Of a stretch of 64,000 nucleotides of DNA, positions 34,431-46,654 are shown piece by piece (the stretch's first letter is position 1; each line of letters starts with the position of its first letter). The position numbers were made by a program, and so were the translations under genes. The stretch is taken from contig CM068382.1 of the NCBI GenBank assembly GCA_034770075.1, forward strand, positions 7,700,185 through 7,764,184, in the 5' to 3' direction. The notes under the pieces were generated by a model. The model did no database searches, was not told the DNA's origin, and saw only the letters and a list, made by a program, of their open reading frames with translations. Source of the DNA: Aralia elata (taxonomy: Eukaryota; Streptophyta; Magnoliopsida; Apiales; Araliaceae).

Positions 34431-34877
34431 TGTTAACGCTTGATTTTGTCCGCGCGTCCAATCCACTCTCCGCGCGTGTACCTGCACAAAAGTCCCAACG
34501 GCTTGGGCCGTGTGGAGACTCCTCGGGTGTAAGAGTAAGTAACAAGCTACGAGGTACGCTAACAATGGAGGTCAAATATTTAGTAGGGTAAAAGTGTTGT
34601 ACCTGGCCTTCATTGTTACTCGGGTATTTATAAGGATCCACTTGGCTACTTTCTACTCCTATTAGGAATGTTCTGCCCAGAATCCTTATTAAACCCGGAT
34701 TCAACTACCTTGATCCGATAGAAATATAATCCAGTAAGGAACCACAAGGGCTTAGAATACTGGCCCAAGCCTGTTTGGACTGGAGAGTCCTCATATAATC
34801 CACTAGGCGTAATTGGCCTTTGGGCCGAGCCCACCATAAGAAGCCTAATCCAGCCTGTTAGGATTTATATCCGAACA
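34431..34877 (-). repeat. Gypsy 5' LTR
   Basis: 447 bp, the same as the 3' LTR as far as can be read. On the element's strand it runs TGTTCGGATATAAATCC...AAGCGTTAACA. Confidence 0.95.
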
Positions 34878-34882
34878 CAGTG

Positions 34883-35060
34883 CTTTCAAAATCTCCCTCA
34901 AAACAAGTACTAACTTTCAAAATACCAGTTGTCATTTATATTTAGTGCGACTCCAAATCGTCTAAGCCCTACACCAAACTAAGGTAGTCCAACGCCCCAG
35001 AATATGCTTCTAACCGTACCCATATATAGCATCCTACAAAGGCACGACTCTCCCACTTGA
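34883..35060. repeat. Dispersed repeat R, copy 3, right part
   Basis: Continues the repeat interrupted at 25362. CAAAATACCAGTTGTCATT and ACACCAAACTAAGG match 6140-6215 in order. Confidence 0.6.
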
Positions 35061-35629
35061 AAAACTCTTCATTGAATTCCCAGTGTTATACTGAAAATCT
35101 ATCTAAAAAAATTAGTGTGCGTTGAAATGGACTTTCCTGGAACTCATGGGCCTGCCAGGCCTCGATTAGGACGAGACTTGTTTATTGATGGTTGATCGGG
35201 GTTTGGAATCAAAGCCGGGTTATGCCCTTGGCCCATACCCACCCATGTATATATTTTTATAGAAGTTGTTTATATTTGTGTATTCTCTACGTTCCGATGT
35301 CATTAATTTTAAAGACAATTGTTTATCACATGATGTTTATAGTATACAAGTTACTTGTAAAATATGCGAAAAAACTTATAGATGCTCAAAAAGAATATGC
35401 AAATAAAATCCATTAACTTTGAAAAATGTATTTTTGACGTCCTCGGGGAACATAGGGCGTATATGTTTACAATTTTATTTTTAGTGTATATATTCAAAGC
35501 CTTGTGGGGAACACTATAAGTTAAGTTTTTCAAATTCTGTTGGAGTTAGGACGGTGTGGGGTTTGCAAAACTAAACCCAGCCCCAGCTCATTTTTCATCC
35601 CTACTTTCCATATGGAGGGCTCCTCCTCC
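35061..35629. other. Non-coding stretch, nothing recognised
   Basis: No gene, LTR or inverted repeat could be supported. Short open frames lack known motifs. Confidence 0.4.
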
Positions 35630-35644
35630 TACTAAAAATCTGGG

Positions 35645-36160
35645 CATTTGAGACGGACAAAATCCGTCTCAAATACAGCAGAATTCATCTCGAAATTGAT
35701 TTTGAAACGGATTTTGACCGTCTCAAAATCTGTGTCAGTAGGTCGCGTCACTAATTCTGTCTATCTCAAAGCAAAAAATTAGATACGGAAAATGTCCATC
35801 TCAAATCCGTCTCAAACAATTAGATACGGAAAAAATCTGTCTTAGATCCGTCTGAAAACTGACCCATGGGGGAGCTGAATTTTGAGACCGATTTTGTCAG
35901 TTTCAAATTGGGCGCCCTTTTTTCGTACAAGTAATTTTGAGACGAAAAAATTCGTCTCAAATCCATCTCAAAATTGGCAACAACTATTCTTCTTGCACAT
36001 ATTTTGAGACAGACACCATCCGTCTCAATTCCGTTTCAACTTTGGCGCTAATATTTTTTTAGCGCGCATATTTTGAGACGGACAGCAACCGTCTCAAAAT
36101 CCGTGTCAACTTTGGCGCCAATATCGCACATTCTTTGAGACGGAAAGAAGTCGTCTCAAT
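35645..36160. repeat. GAGACGG/CCGTCTC subterminal repeat array
   Basis: More than ten copies of TTTGAGACGGA-like units in both orientations, for example at 35649, 35664, 35737-type inverted pairs and 36074-36100. Such arrays near a terminus are typical of transposase-binding regions of CACTA and some other DNA transposons. Confidence 0.75.
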
Positions 36161-36406
36161 ATGTTTATTGACAACAAATTACAAATATTTTCATAATTTA
36201 ATTTCAAATCTAAATGAAAGAAGTTGTTGTCATAAATATAAAATTGTATTCAACAATCTTGATAATGAAAATAACAACAAAACAATCCCTTTCTTGAATT
36301 CAAACAACTTTTCAACATCAAAATTGTAATAATAAAACTCTTACTACATGAAGCCTAATACAAACACAAGGTTCACACTACCTAATCAAAGAAAGACGAG
36401 GCATAT

Positions 36407-36586
<180 letters not shown>

Positions 36587-38091
36587 TCAGTTATTAAAGC
36601 CAAACAAGCAAGCCCTACCATTAGTGAGAATTATACTACTTTTACACATTAAGAACATTTAGCACAAAATTTCAAAGCATCAAAATGTAGCGACAAATAC
36701 TTTTACTATCCCACTACGTACTATGTTCATGGAATTTAATACTTTGTAATTAGGCGCTTATCACACAATGTCATTTGGTATACAACTTCAAAGAAAAGAT
36801 TAATTCTTGACTGACCTATCTGATGGCAGTTTTGAACATAATCAAACAAAGTATAAGCAAATTAAACCTTACCCATTAAAATTGAAATCTAAACTCAATA
36901 TTGTGAAATTTTAATTTCTTAAGAGCAAATCTCCCAAACCCCCCCCCCCCAAAAAAAAAGCAAAAAGCTCACAAAACCCAACTTGTACCCTTTAAAAATA
37001 AAGCCCCATTTTCTAGCCCCAGTGAGAAAACCTTCAGATCATGCAAAAATAAACAAAACCCAGTTCAGAATTTGAAAAATAAGCTAGGAATACTCACAGA
37101 GAAACACAATGAGCAGATTCAAATGGAAATGGAGACTGTGAACCACCCTTTCTCTCATTGCTGCTCTGTAGCTCAGACTCCAAAAGGGGAAAAAATAAAA
37201 ATTATCAAACAGTGCAAGAACACAGACGAATAGAGATTGTTAAAGCAAGAATTAGAACTTCAATTTAAAAATTAAGAAATGGTGGGGTTGTGAAAATAAA
37301 GAACGGGCGCCATGAATAAGAAATGGTGGGGTTGTGAAATTAAAGAACGGGTTGTGGGACTAGAAAGTAGAATTAAAAATTTAGGGTTGTATAGCATTAC
37401 TCATTTAATTATCTTTGTGCACACAACAGTGGTATCTCCAAAGATATCAACTAAGACTATTGAAGCTAAAAGCAGACAAAGAAAGCAATGAGAAAGGTAG
37501 AATATTGAGCCAAATAGCCGAAAATCTGTGAGTTCCCTCCCATTCCTGAAAAGAAAAAGGAGACACTTGAAACCCATCATAAGAGCTCTGTAGCTTTTGG
37601 TCCCATTTTCGTTTAGAACATAATATATCAAACATGTATAATTGAAGCCAAGTTTAGAACACAATATTTCAAGCATGTATAATTGAAGCAGCGTGCTCCA
37701 ACCAACATATCACCACCTGGTTTTTACAAATGTGTCATCAAAGAAAGAGATGTAGTATACATATATAAATACACAAATCCACATGAACTAATAATGCATA
37801 CATAAATATCTAGGTAATCATATGACTGATTAAGCATGGATGGTTATAGACATGATGATCTACAATTTGAAGAAAGCCTAAATTCAAAAACGGTAAATGT
37901 GACAACATGAAATAGTAGCAAGCCAATGCCAATGAAAACATACATATTCACTTATTAAAAAGAAAAAATATTGATATATATATATATATATGTTGGGGGG
38001 ATGTCTGTCCGTCAAAAGGGAAATATGCAACGAAAGTTAATAGATCATCATCTTCATTTTCAGAAACAACATATGGACATTAAAAACTTGC

Positions 38092-38425
38092 CTTTGTAGG
38101 ATCAATTATACCACCAGCAATTAAATCCTTGTATTCTCCATTTGCAGCATTGTAACCATACTTTTGATTGTCACTTGAAAGCACCTGAAGCAAAAAAATA
38201 AAAAATAATATCAATCAACCTATCTGGCTTGCCACAACAATACTTCTTTAGAAATCATAGTATCTGCTATACATTTAGTTATATAAAAAAGATAAATAAA
38301 AAATGACAGATACATTGTAATTATAGAAAATACCTTTTCAATTACAACATTTCCATTGACACCGCATTCTTGGTAATTAACTTCATTGGGTAGCTCAATG
38401 CCATCCTAATAATATCAGCTCCCAC
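38092..38425 (-). pseudogene. CPN60B: Chaperonin-60 beta two-exon fragment
   Basis: Two adjacent exons with their intron. The first (38334-38425) encodes VGADIIRMALSYPMKL and continues to a one-base deletion after KNA. The second (38092-38184, exactly 31 codons) encodes [14 protein letters not shown] and GGIIDPTK, typical of the plastid chaperonin-60 beta apical/intermediate region. The intron between them is GT-AG. The second exon is followed by GCAAGT, so its donor is GC rather than GT. No other exons are visible. Plastid versus mitochondrial origin rests on recalled similarity only. Confidence 0.82.
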
Positions 38426-38846
38426 CTACCAATCATTCAAATTAAAGATCAAATAGTAGCTACAAGGAACTTTCATACATATTCCTCTGTTGGTGAAAGC
38501 CAATGACATATAAACGTACTACCTTCTGTGAGAGCCTCTTGATAAAATATAGGATGCTAATGTCAGGAAAAAAGAAAATAAGCACTACACATTTTTTTAA
38601 AAGACAACATGTTCATTCCAACTCATTTAGTGTGAGCCTCTTGATAAAATATAGGTTCAGTTTAACTAGTAAAACATACAACTAATTATGAAGTGAATAA
38701 CAAACCCAAACCACTCTTAAGAACTAAATAACAAAGAGTTTCAGGAATGCATACCCCATTATGGCAGATCATCTGAGCTTGTATTCATCATGTCATAGAA
38801 CAAAGAATTGACATCAAAAAAAAGAAAAAAAAAACAACTTGGGAAT

Positions 38847-39232
38847 TGTTAACGCTTGATTCTGTCCGCGCGTCCAATCTACTCGTCGGACGAGTACCTG
38901 CACAAAAGTCCTAACGGCTTGGGCCGTTTGTGGACTCCTCTGGTGTGAGAGTAAGTAACAGGTTCAAGATATGTCAACAATGGAGGCTCAATATTTAGTA
39001 GGGTAAATAGTGTCATACCTTACCTTCATTGTTATTTGGATATTTATAGGATTCACTTGGCTGGTTACTACTCCTAGTAGGAGTGCTCTGCCTAGAATCC
39101 TTAATGGACCCGGATTTAATTACCTTGATCCAATAGAGGTATTATCCAGTAAGGAACCATAAGGACTTAGAATACTGGCCCAAGCCCAATATGAAGAGCC
39201 CAATCAAGCCTGTCAAGATTTATATCCGAACA
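38847..39232 (-). repeat. 3' LTR of second gypsy copy, internally deleted
   Basis: 386 bp against 447 bp in the intact element. It starts TGTTAACGC and ends ATCCGAACA, and lacks about 60 bases near its right part (around the GGAGAGTCCTCATA region of the intact LTR). Confidence 0.85.
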
Positions 39233-39957
39233 TTGCCCCCCTGCTCTCTCAGTATAAGATATGTACTGGGGGAGTGAATTAGAGATTTTAACAACCGGAA
39301 ACTTATAATACGAAAAGAAAATTAATCTTCTCGGGAGCTCGAAGGTATCAGACCGAGGGCAATTCCTCTTCACGTGTCTTCAAGCATTAACCCGAAGATA
39401 TATACTCCTAGGGACTCTGGAAGGCGTCAGACCAAGGGCAACTCTCCTCGAACACTCGAAAGTGTAATAGCCGAAGGAGGATGTTCCTTGAGATCCTTAG
39501 AGGTATCGTCCTGAGGGCGAATGATCCTGTCAGACATTGGGCTTCTTTTAATGGTGGATCTTGCTCACAAATGTGTGTTTGGGCCCAGTGTTTCTGTCTT
39601 GAGGCCCAACAACGCTGCCTTAACATGAGCGGCCCAATGATCATTCCAAATTTCAAAACGGTGTTAGGGGAGACAGCTGGTATACAACATTGCTTATCAG
39701 TAATAACTTCTCCCGCCTCTACACCAACAAAGCCCCATCCGTTAGATAGGATCAATTTCAGCCGTTAGATATTTACTTTTATAGGGAGAGTTAACCCAAA
39801 CGCCATTTCCTACCAGCAAATTCGTCTTTTACAGAGAGCAAAATCCTCCATATCCAAGAAACCTTGCTTCGTCGCTGTACCGCTCTAGGAATCGATCGTC
39901 CAATCTCTCCCCAGAACACCTCAAGTAAGTTATTAATCATCTTCCTTTCTTTTCTCG

Positions 39958-40263
39958 ATGGCTGGGGGTAATAGGAACCAAGCTTCATCTTCCCGTGTTG
40001 AAGATGAAGTAACTGTTGCTGAAGCCAGAATTCCTGAAGGACAGTCATGGAAACTGGTGATTGTAGAGCGAATGAGAGATGTAGAGGAATACAATAGGAC
40101 CAAGTACTTCTCCTTAGAGTATAGAGTAGCCAACATCCCTTCTTCTATTAAAAACCCCTTCTTCGATCTGTTAATGACGGAGTTCTATATTCCCGAATCG
40201 TATGAAATTAGGAGACCAGAAGGCGAGGAAAGGGTATACTGGAAACCCGAAGGAGGGTGGATC
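39958..40263 (+). pseudogene. Opposite-strand gypsy gene, second copy, 5' part
   Basis: Starts MAGGNRNQASSS and stays in frame to PEGGW, where the CACTA element enters. The frame resumes exactly at 52600 (PIHRQLLLFG). It is a close relative of the gene at 26502-28692 and confirms that start codon. Confidence 0.8.
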
Positions 40264-40279
40264 CACTACAAAAAATGGG

Positions 40280-40860
40280 CCTTTAGCAACGATTTTTCGG
40301 GCAACGACTTTATAAGTCGTTGCTAAAAGTATGTGTTTAGCAACGAAATTTGTCCTTCGTTGCAGATTGTGTCAGGCTTTCATTTTTTGCAAAGAAATTC
40401 ATAAGTCGTTGCAAATTTTCGTTGCTAATTCATTAGCGGGAAAAAATTTCGTTAGAAATTCGTTGCAAAATTTTTGGCCACTTGATTTCCCGTCATCGTG
40501 GGCAACGAAAGTTTTTGTTGTTGCTAAAAATGGGGCTTTAGCAACGATTTTTCAGGCAACGACTTATAAAGTCGTTGCTAAAAGTGTATGTTTAGCAACG
40601 AAACTTGTCCTTCGTTGTAGATTGTGTCAGGCTTTCACTTTTTGCAACGAAATGCATAAGTCGTTGCAAAATTTGGAAACAAAATTCGTTAGAAATTCGT
40701 TGCAAAATTTCTAACCACTTGATTTCTCCTCATCGTGGGCAACGAAAGTTTTTTTGTTGCTATATTTCGTTGCCTAATATGGACCACATTCATTGGCAAC
40801 AATTTTTATTTTCGTTGCATATTTTATACAACTTTTTGCAACGACTATTAAAATGTTGTC
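40280..40860. repeat. Left subterminal GCAACGA array with internal duplication
   Basis: Dense copies of TAGCAACGA, GTCGTTGC and TTCGTTGCA in both orientations. A unit of about 250 bp (40275-40520) is repeated directly at 40526-40760; both carry TGTCCTTCGTTG and ATTGTGTCAGGCTTTCA. Expected to bind a CACTA accessory protein (TNPA type), by analogy. Confidence 0.85.
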
Positions 40861-41787
40861 TTAAATTAAGATAATAATCCCAATAAGCATGTTTTTGTAA
40901 GACCATATTCGGTATTCGGAGAATTGTCAAAAAATATTCGTATTTAGTATTTAAAAATTATGTCCAAATGCGGACAATATTCGTTTCTATTTTTTATTCG
41001 AATAAACAAATTATTCAAATATCCGAATTCGAATGTCAATCACCTAATAAACAATTTATTCAATTTATTTATAAATAGTAAAAATAAAAAAATATTGACC
41101 AATTACTAACAAATCACAACCATTTAAAGTTGTAAAAATACATATCATAAATGGGAGACATATCAAATACATCATCATTCATAATTGATCATAAAAATCA
41201 ATTAAAATTTACTAATATAAATTGTACATATAAGTTGTATAAATTGTACTTATAAGTTGTTCCATATTATTTAATTTATTTTTTGCTAAATTTAAATGTA
41301 TATAAGAGAAAAGAGATACATATACTTAGGGGCATTCCCCAGACCGATACAAAATGTCAAGAAAGAGAACTCAACATGACAAACAGTGAAACTCAGATTC
41401 TAAGACAATACAAGAGCATAAGGCCAAAACAGATCAAATGAGCACTGCATTGGACTTCAAGAACACTGCAGAGCATCCGACCAACAAAACAATAAACGGA
41501 CGGAATGCTGACTGTGCATATTGGCCCGTTATTTTTACTGACGTGGCCCGTTATTGCTGACGTAGAGGACAGAAATACCTGACTTAAAAATATCCTTAAA
41601 GAAAATGTTGCTCACAAGTATCAAACTCCAAACCTCTCCAAACTAGAAACCTTATATTCCAACAAAAGCCACGAGATTAACTACCTATTATGCTAAAATT
41701 TATGTAACACTAATATTTAAACCACCTAACATCGTTTCTATGCATGTGAAGATGAGATTATACACTTTTTGGTCACTATACTAGGAA

Positions 41788-41913
41788 TTGTAATAATAAT
41801 AATAATTGTAATAATTATTATTGTAATAATAATAATAAATTTTAAATAATTAAAATAATAATAAAATAATAATTAAAATAATAATAATAATTAAAATTTT
41901 AAATAATAATAAA

Positions 41914-41946
<33 letters not shown>
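41788..41946. repeat. AAT/ATT-rich low-complexity tract, left
   Basis: Alternating AAT and ATT runs, ending in about ten ATT units. It can pair with itself and with the tract at 42139-42295. Confidence 0.85.
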
Positions 41947-41948
<2 letters not shown>

Positions 41949-42138
41949 GGTACTAATCCTGCAAAGCCCATCAGTATTAAGACTTAAACAAAATACAAAA
42001 GATGATATATTGAGATATAAATTTCAACATAGATTTGGCAGCCATGAAATAAGTCATGCTGCTGCATGCCTGCATTTACCAATGTTAGAAACTAAAAAGT
42101 GTTCACAAGACAAAAGTGTTTACCGATGCGATAATTGA

Positions 42139-42295
42139 AATTTTAAATAATAATAAAATAATAATAATAATAATTTAATTATTATTATTATTTTAATTAT
42201 TTTGATTATTATTATTTTATTATTATTATTATAATAATTATTATTATTATTATTATTACAGGTATTATTATTATTATTACAATTATTAGTATTAT
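42139..42295. repeat. AAT/ATT-rich low-complexity tract, right
   Basis: Second run of mixed AAT/ATT units, separated from the first by about 190 bases that contain no recognised gene. Confidence 0.85.
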
Positions 42296-43136
42296 TGAAC
42301 TCTGGCAAATCTTTCTATTATAAATATTTGTTATTCGCTAATGTACTCATCTTTGTAATTTATTAGATCGATTCTTATACTTACCCATGGGTTTTTTTTA
42401 AATTTAAATTTAATTTGATCGAGTCCTATAACAATAAAAAGAAAAATCTGTCAAAATTATAAATTTTACTCGAAAAACATTGATACCCACGTGACTAGTA
42501 CAAAAAAAAAACCAAATAAATTTTGATTCAGTGGTTAAAAAAACTTTGAATGTAATTTTATATTTAGGGTATTTAATTTGTAACTGCTTTATATTATTTT
42601 AGGGTATTTTAATTATTATTATTATCATTTTAAGTATTTAAAATTTATTATTATTAATACAATAATAATTATAAACTATTTGTGACAGTCAATGCAATCA
42701 TTAAAAAACAAGCATATATGACCAACCAATATATTATGTGATGGAATTTACTAGCAATCACAAAATAGGTAGTATATATATGATGGCTCTTACTAATGTC
42801 TAGTTGTGCCATCACTATAGAATATTTGTGACAACCATTACAATCACTGAATTTTTCGCGTAAATTGTTTTTTGTTTTTTGAAGGGAGGCGGGTACAATT
42901 GATAAAATTTTCAACGAACACGGGAATATATTTGTTTTGCCATTTATCGAAGGAGGTCTTTTTTCAATTTATTTTTCTTGATTGTGTTTGAACCATCACA
43001 CAATATTTCATCTATAGGAACATATTAAAACTTATGTTAGAGAATATTACTCATACCTATGCAATCACTTATATTTTTCTTGGTCTACTAGTTTTTTTCA
43101 ATTTTCCTTTTTTATTTTATTTTTAATTTCATGTAC

Positions 43137-43230
43137 TCACTACAAGAAATTATGTATGTACTGAAGGAAATTTTGTGAAGGAATGAATTCCTTCACATGA
43201 GGAGTTTTTAAGTGAAGGAATTGTGAAGGA
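43137..43230. mobile_element. Possible internal CACTA-like terminus
   Basis: CACTACAAGAAATTATG is followed by GAAGGAATT/AATTCCTTC inverted motifs, as at a transposon end. No partner terminus was found, so this may be a truncated older insertion. Confidence 0.3.
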
Positions 43231-43829
43231 AAATAAACTTTCAATTGAATAATCAAAGTAAATAAAAGTAAATAAATTTCCAATAATTTAAACTTTAAAA
43301 TTTCATACATTGACCATAAAAAAAAATTATAAAAAAGAGGATAAGACTCTTATGTGGAATAGACCATAAATGCTAAAAAATTACTCATCTATTCTACAAA
43401 AAGAGTTAAGTTTGATTTTTATTCTTAGTTAATTTATGATATCCTACCACTCAAATTGTAATGTAATTAATTTCTTAATAACATTTTTTAAATAATTTAT
43501 AATATTAAATGTTTTATTAATTAAAATATTAAGTTATAATAATTCAAATTTTAAAATATTGTAAATTGATAATAAAAAATTATAATAATTAAGACTATTT
43601 TTGTGGAACAGATCACACATGTGCTAAATTATTACTTTTCTGTTTCACAAAAGAGTTATATTTCAGTTTGTTATTAACTAATTTATGACATCTTAAAATT
43701 TAAATTTAAATTTAAATCTATTTAAGTTTTTGAAATAATAATTTTATTTATAATATTACTTTTTAAAGAGTTTTTATTTTTATAAGTTAAAATCAAACTC
43801 TTTTTTTGAAACAGAGTCGTTGTGTACTT

Positions 43830-43985
43830 GGTATGGTAAAAGAGGAGCTTGACGTGAAAGCCAGTACAGAGGCAAACCAAATCGCATCTCACTCTCTGCC
43901 TGCCCTAACCCGAAACCCCAATCGCGTCTCCTCCTCCGGTCGCTCCGCGTCTCTGACTCCGCCTCCCCTCTACTGACTACTGGTA
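43830..43985 (+). promoter_or_regulatory. Probable captured 5' UTR of the DnaJ gene
   Basis: A C/T-rich stretch (CTCTCTGCCTGCCC, GTCTCCTCCTCC) typical of plant 5' UTRs, ending in CTACTG|GTACGT, a possible intron donor. An acceptor-like AAAAGCAG lies at about 46530-46540, just before the DnaJ start codon at 46572. A 5' UTR intron of about 2.5 kb is inferred and not proved. Confidence 0.35.
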
Positions 43986-46654
43986 CGTCAATTGTTTTGA
44001 TTTTTTGATCTTCATTCCACGAATTAAGGCTAGGGTTTGAACATGTCTATGGGCAATTTTAAAATAGGCATGAATTGTACTGAAATAAGAATTTATGGCT
44101 CATGAATTGCTGAATTAATTAGACTAAGACGAAAACCTCAATTGAGAATATCTAATAGATTGTAATTAACTTTTTTAGTTTTCTTATATCATAATAATCA
44201 TCAGTTTGTGGCGGATTTCATGTTTATAGAGGTCAATTCATGTTTATGGCTTTGAGTATTTTGAAATGAAGTGTTTGTGTGTGTAATGCACATGTAGTGT
44301 TTGATAAAATGTCCCACTTTGTAGTCTGTACTAAGAACAGAATACATAAATTTAAAATGTTTTAATCATTCACCATATATTAAGTTCTCACTCAAAATGT
44401 TTTTCTTTTAAAAAATTCTGGTTTTTGTGAAATGCTTTTAAATTAAATGCATTCTTAGGTTTCTGATATGTGTGATAATCAACATTGTTTGGTGAACTAT
44501 TGAATTTGGCCTGATTTTGTGGGATTTTAAAGTTAGTTTGTGTTGGACTATGTCAATTTCGTAATGCCTTTTAGTTTGGGTGCTGTAGATTTTGAGTTTT
44601 CTAGCCTAAAGATTGTTGCGTCAATCTGTTTTGGTTGCAAGCACTATGGTAGTAATTAAAAAGTTTAACATTTGTCTACACTAATATGTGCAGGGAAAGT
44701 GTGAAAGATTAGCGGTTTAGCTAAGTACTAATTTTGGTGCCATGTAAGCTTAAAACCTAGTCAATTGTAATTGCATTATTTAACCGTATTTGGATGATTG
44801 AGTTTTTCACAGTTTCTTTTTAGCTAGTTGTACTAGTAATAATTTGATAAGTGAGCAATCTATTAGCCTACACTTGTAAGAAGCTAACATTTAAATTTTT
44901 AAATATTCAAGTAATTTAGATGTTCCTTGGAAGTTAGATTATCTGAAGGATCCAATAGCTGTCCCTGCTCGATTTTGAAGTTGTGGATGAAGACCTGGGG
45001 GTGATATTAGAGAAAAGAAAATGCCATTCGTTCTTTGGAGTTAAAAACAGGGTCCCCCATTTAGGAGATCATGTGCTTGAGGTCCTTACTTCTCTTTCAT
45101 CTTTATTTCCAATTTGTAGGGACATATTAGGTCGCAGCTCATTTGTGTTTGGAAGTATAAAAAGTTTTTTAGCTTTTCAAAATCTATGGCACTAGTTATT
45201 TTCTTTCTTTATTTCCCACCTTTTTTGTTATTTTTCTTTATGGGAATAGCAGGAGTCTAGGAATTGTTTTTGTCATTATCTCAACAATTGTCACGTATTT
45301 CCAGCTGATGGTTGTGGTTGCAGATATCCATCATGCTGGCCTGCTGGGGTCACTTTAGCTTCTTTATTTCTTAGGTTTTGTGCTACTTAGTATTATTCCA
45401 TTCTACCAAAATTAATACAAGAAAGGAAAGTGACTGCATAATCGGCAAAAGAGTTTGGAATATGAACAAACAAGATCAACATATACAGGCACTTAGTAAC
45501 CAGCCTGAATGGAATCTTTCTAAGACAACTGAACTTGAGTAAGCTATTAAGTATGAATAATGCTCTTTATTCACCCACCATCTTTGTACTGGTATTATTC
45601 AAATCTGAGGGAGAAGGATCAGGGAGACCTTAACTGTAAAGAACACTTTGGGACGGGACCCAGAAGTTCTGTATGGCCTACGCAGTAGGGCCCATAGTTC
45701 CATTAACACTACAATAATTTAAGGAGCGAGGAAATTGAAGATTCCTTGGAAAAGAGATCAACAGATTTCCCTCCTTTTCATTTTTCCCCTTTTAACCTTG
45801 GAGTCTTGTTCATCATAACACCCTATCAGTCTCTCTCTTTGGTATAAGCCTATACTGTCAAAGATTAAACAATTCCCTCCAATATATCCACACTCAGAAA
45901 TCCACTACAACACAATGAAAACCATATCTTATGACAATATCTACCCATCGAATGTAAAGCAAAATCAAGTCAGAAGTTTGAGAAAGAAAAAATGAAGGAA
46001 GAGAAGATATAGATAAACTATCCAAGCAGTCTGATTAAAATGCAATAATGACGAATTCTATGAAATCTTATGCAGTGTCTGGTATTTTCCTTGTTACATG
46101 TCATACAATTATAAAACTTATTCATTGGAACCCAAGAGGCTATCTTATTATGCTTTGGTTGAATCAAATGGTTAAATGAAAACCTTGGTTAAATTTGTTA
46201 TTCGTTGGCTGATAAATGTTTATGAACATGCAATTTGAATGTGATTGACCATTTTGAAGTATCAATCTTTATCTGCATAATTAGATTTCCAAACAGAGAC
46301 TTCTCTAGCTCCCACCTAAATTTTCAAAAGTTGGCCTCATGGATCTACTGAAATTTATGATAATATAGCAGTATTATTCTGGTCACATGTGCCTGTGTGG
46401 ATATGACACTAATTGTAATACTGGCCTTACTTCAAATATTCATAATATCATGTACTACATTACATTCTCAACAGCTCAAAGCCATATAACTATTATAACA
46501 CTAACCGAGGCCAAATAAATTAATTGTCAGTAAAAGCAGGAACTACTCAAGGATAACAACCTGAAGAAAAGATGGTGGTGGATTACTTTAAGATCTTGGA
46601 GGTAGATAGGAACGCTAATGATGATGATTTAAAGAAATCTTACAGAAAGCTAGC

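Larger units (their letters stand above)
25363..34877 (-). mobile_element. Complete Tat-lineage Ty3/gypsy retrotransposon
   Basis: A 9515-bp element with 447-bp LTRs that appear identical by eye and the perfect TSD cagtg (25358-25362 and 34878-34882). Transcribed on the minus strand: 5' LTR 34431-34877, PBS region, one 1790-codon gag-pol frame, an opposite-strand spliced gene, PPT, 3' LTR 25363-25809. A second RNase H domain and the opposite-strand gene point to the Tat/Retand/Ogre group. Intact pol and unchanged LTRs indicate a very recent insertion and possible competence. It inserted into repeat R. Confidence 0.95.
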
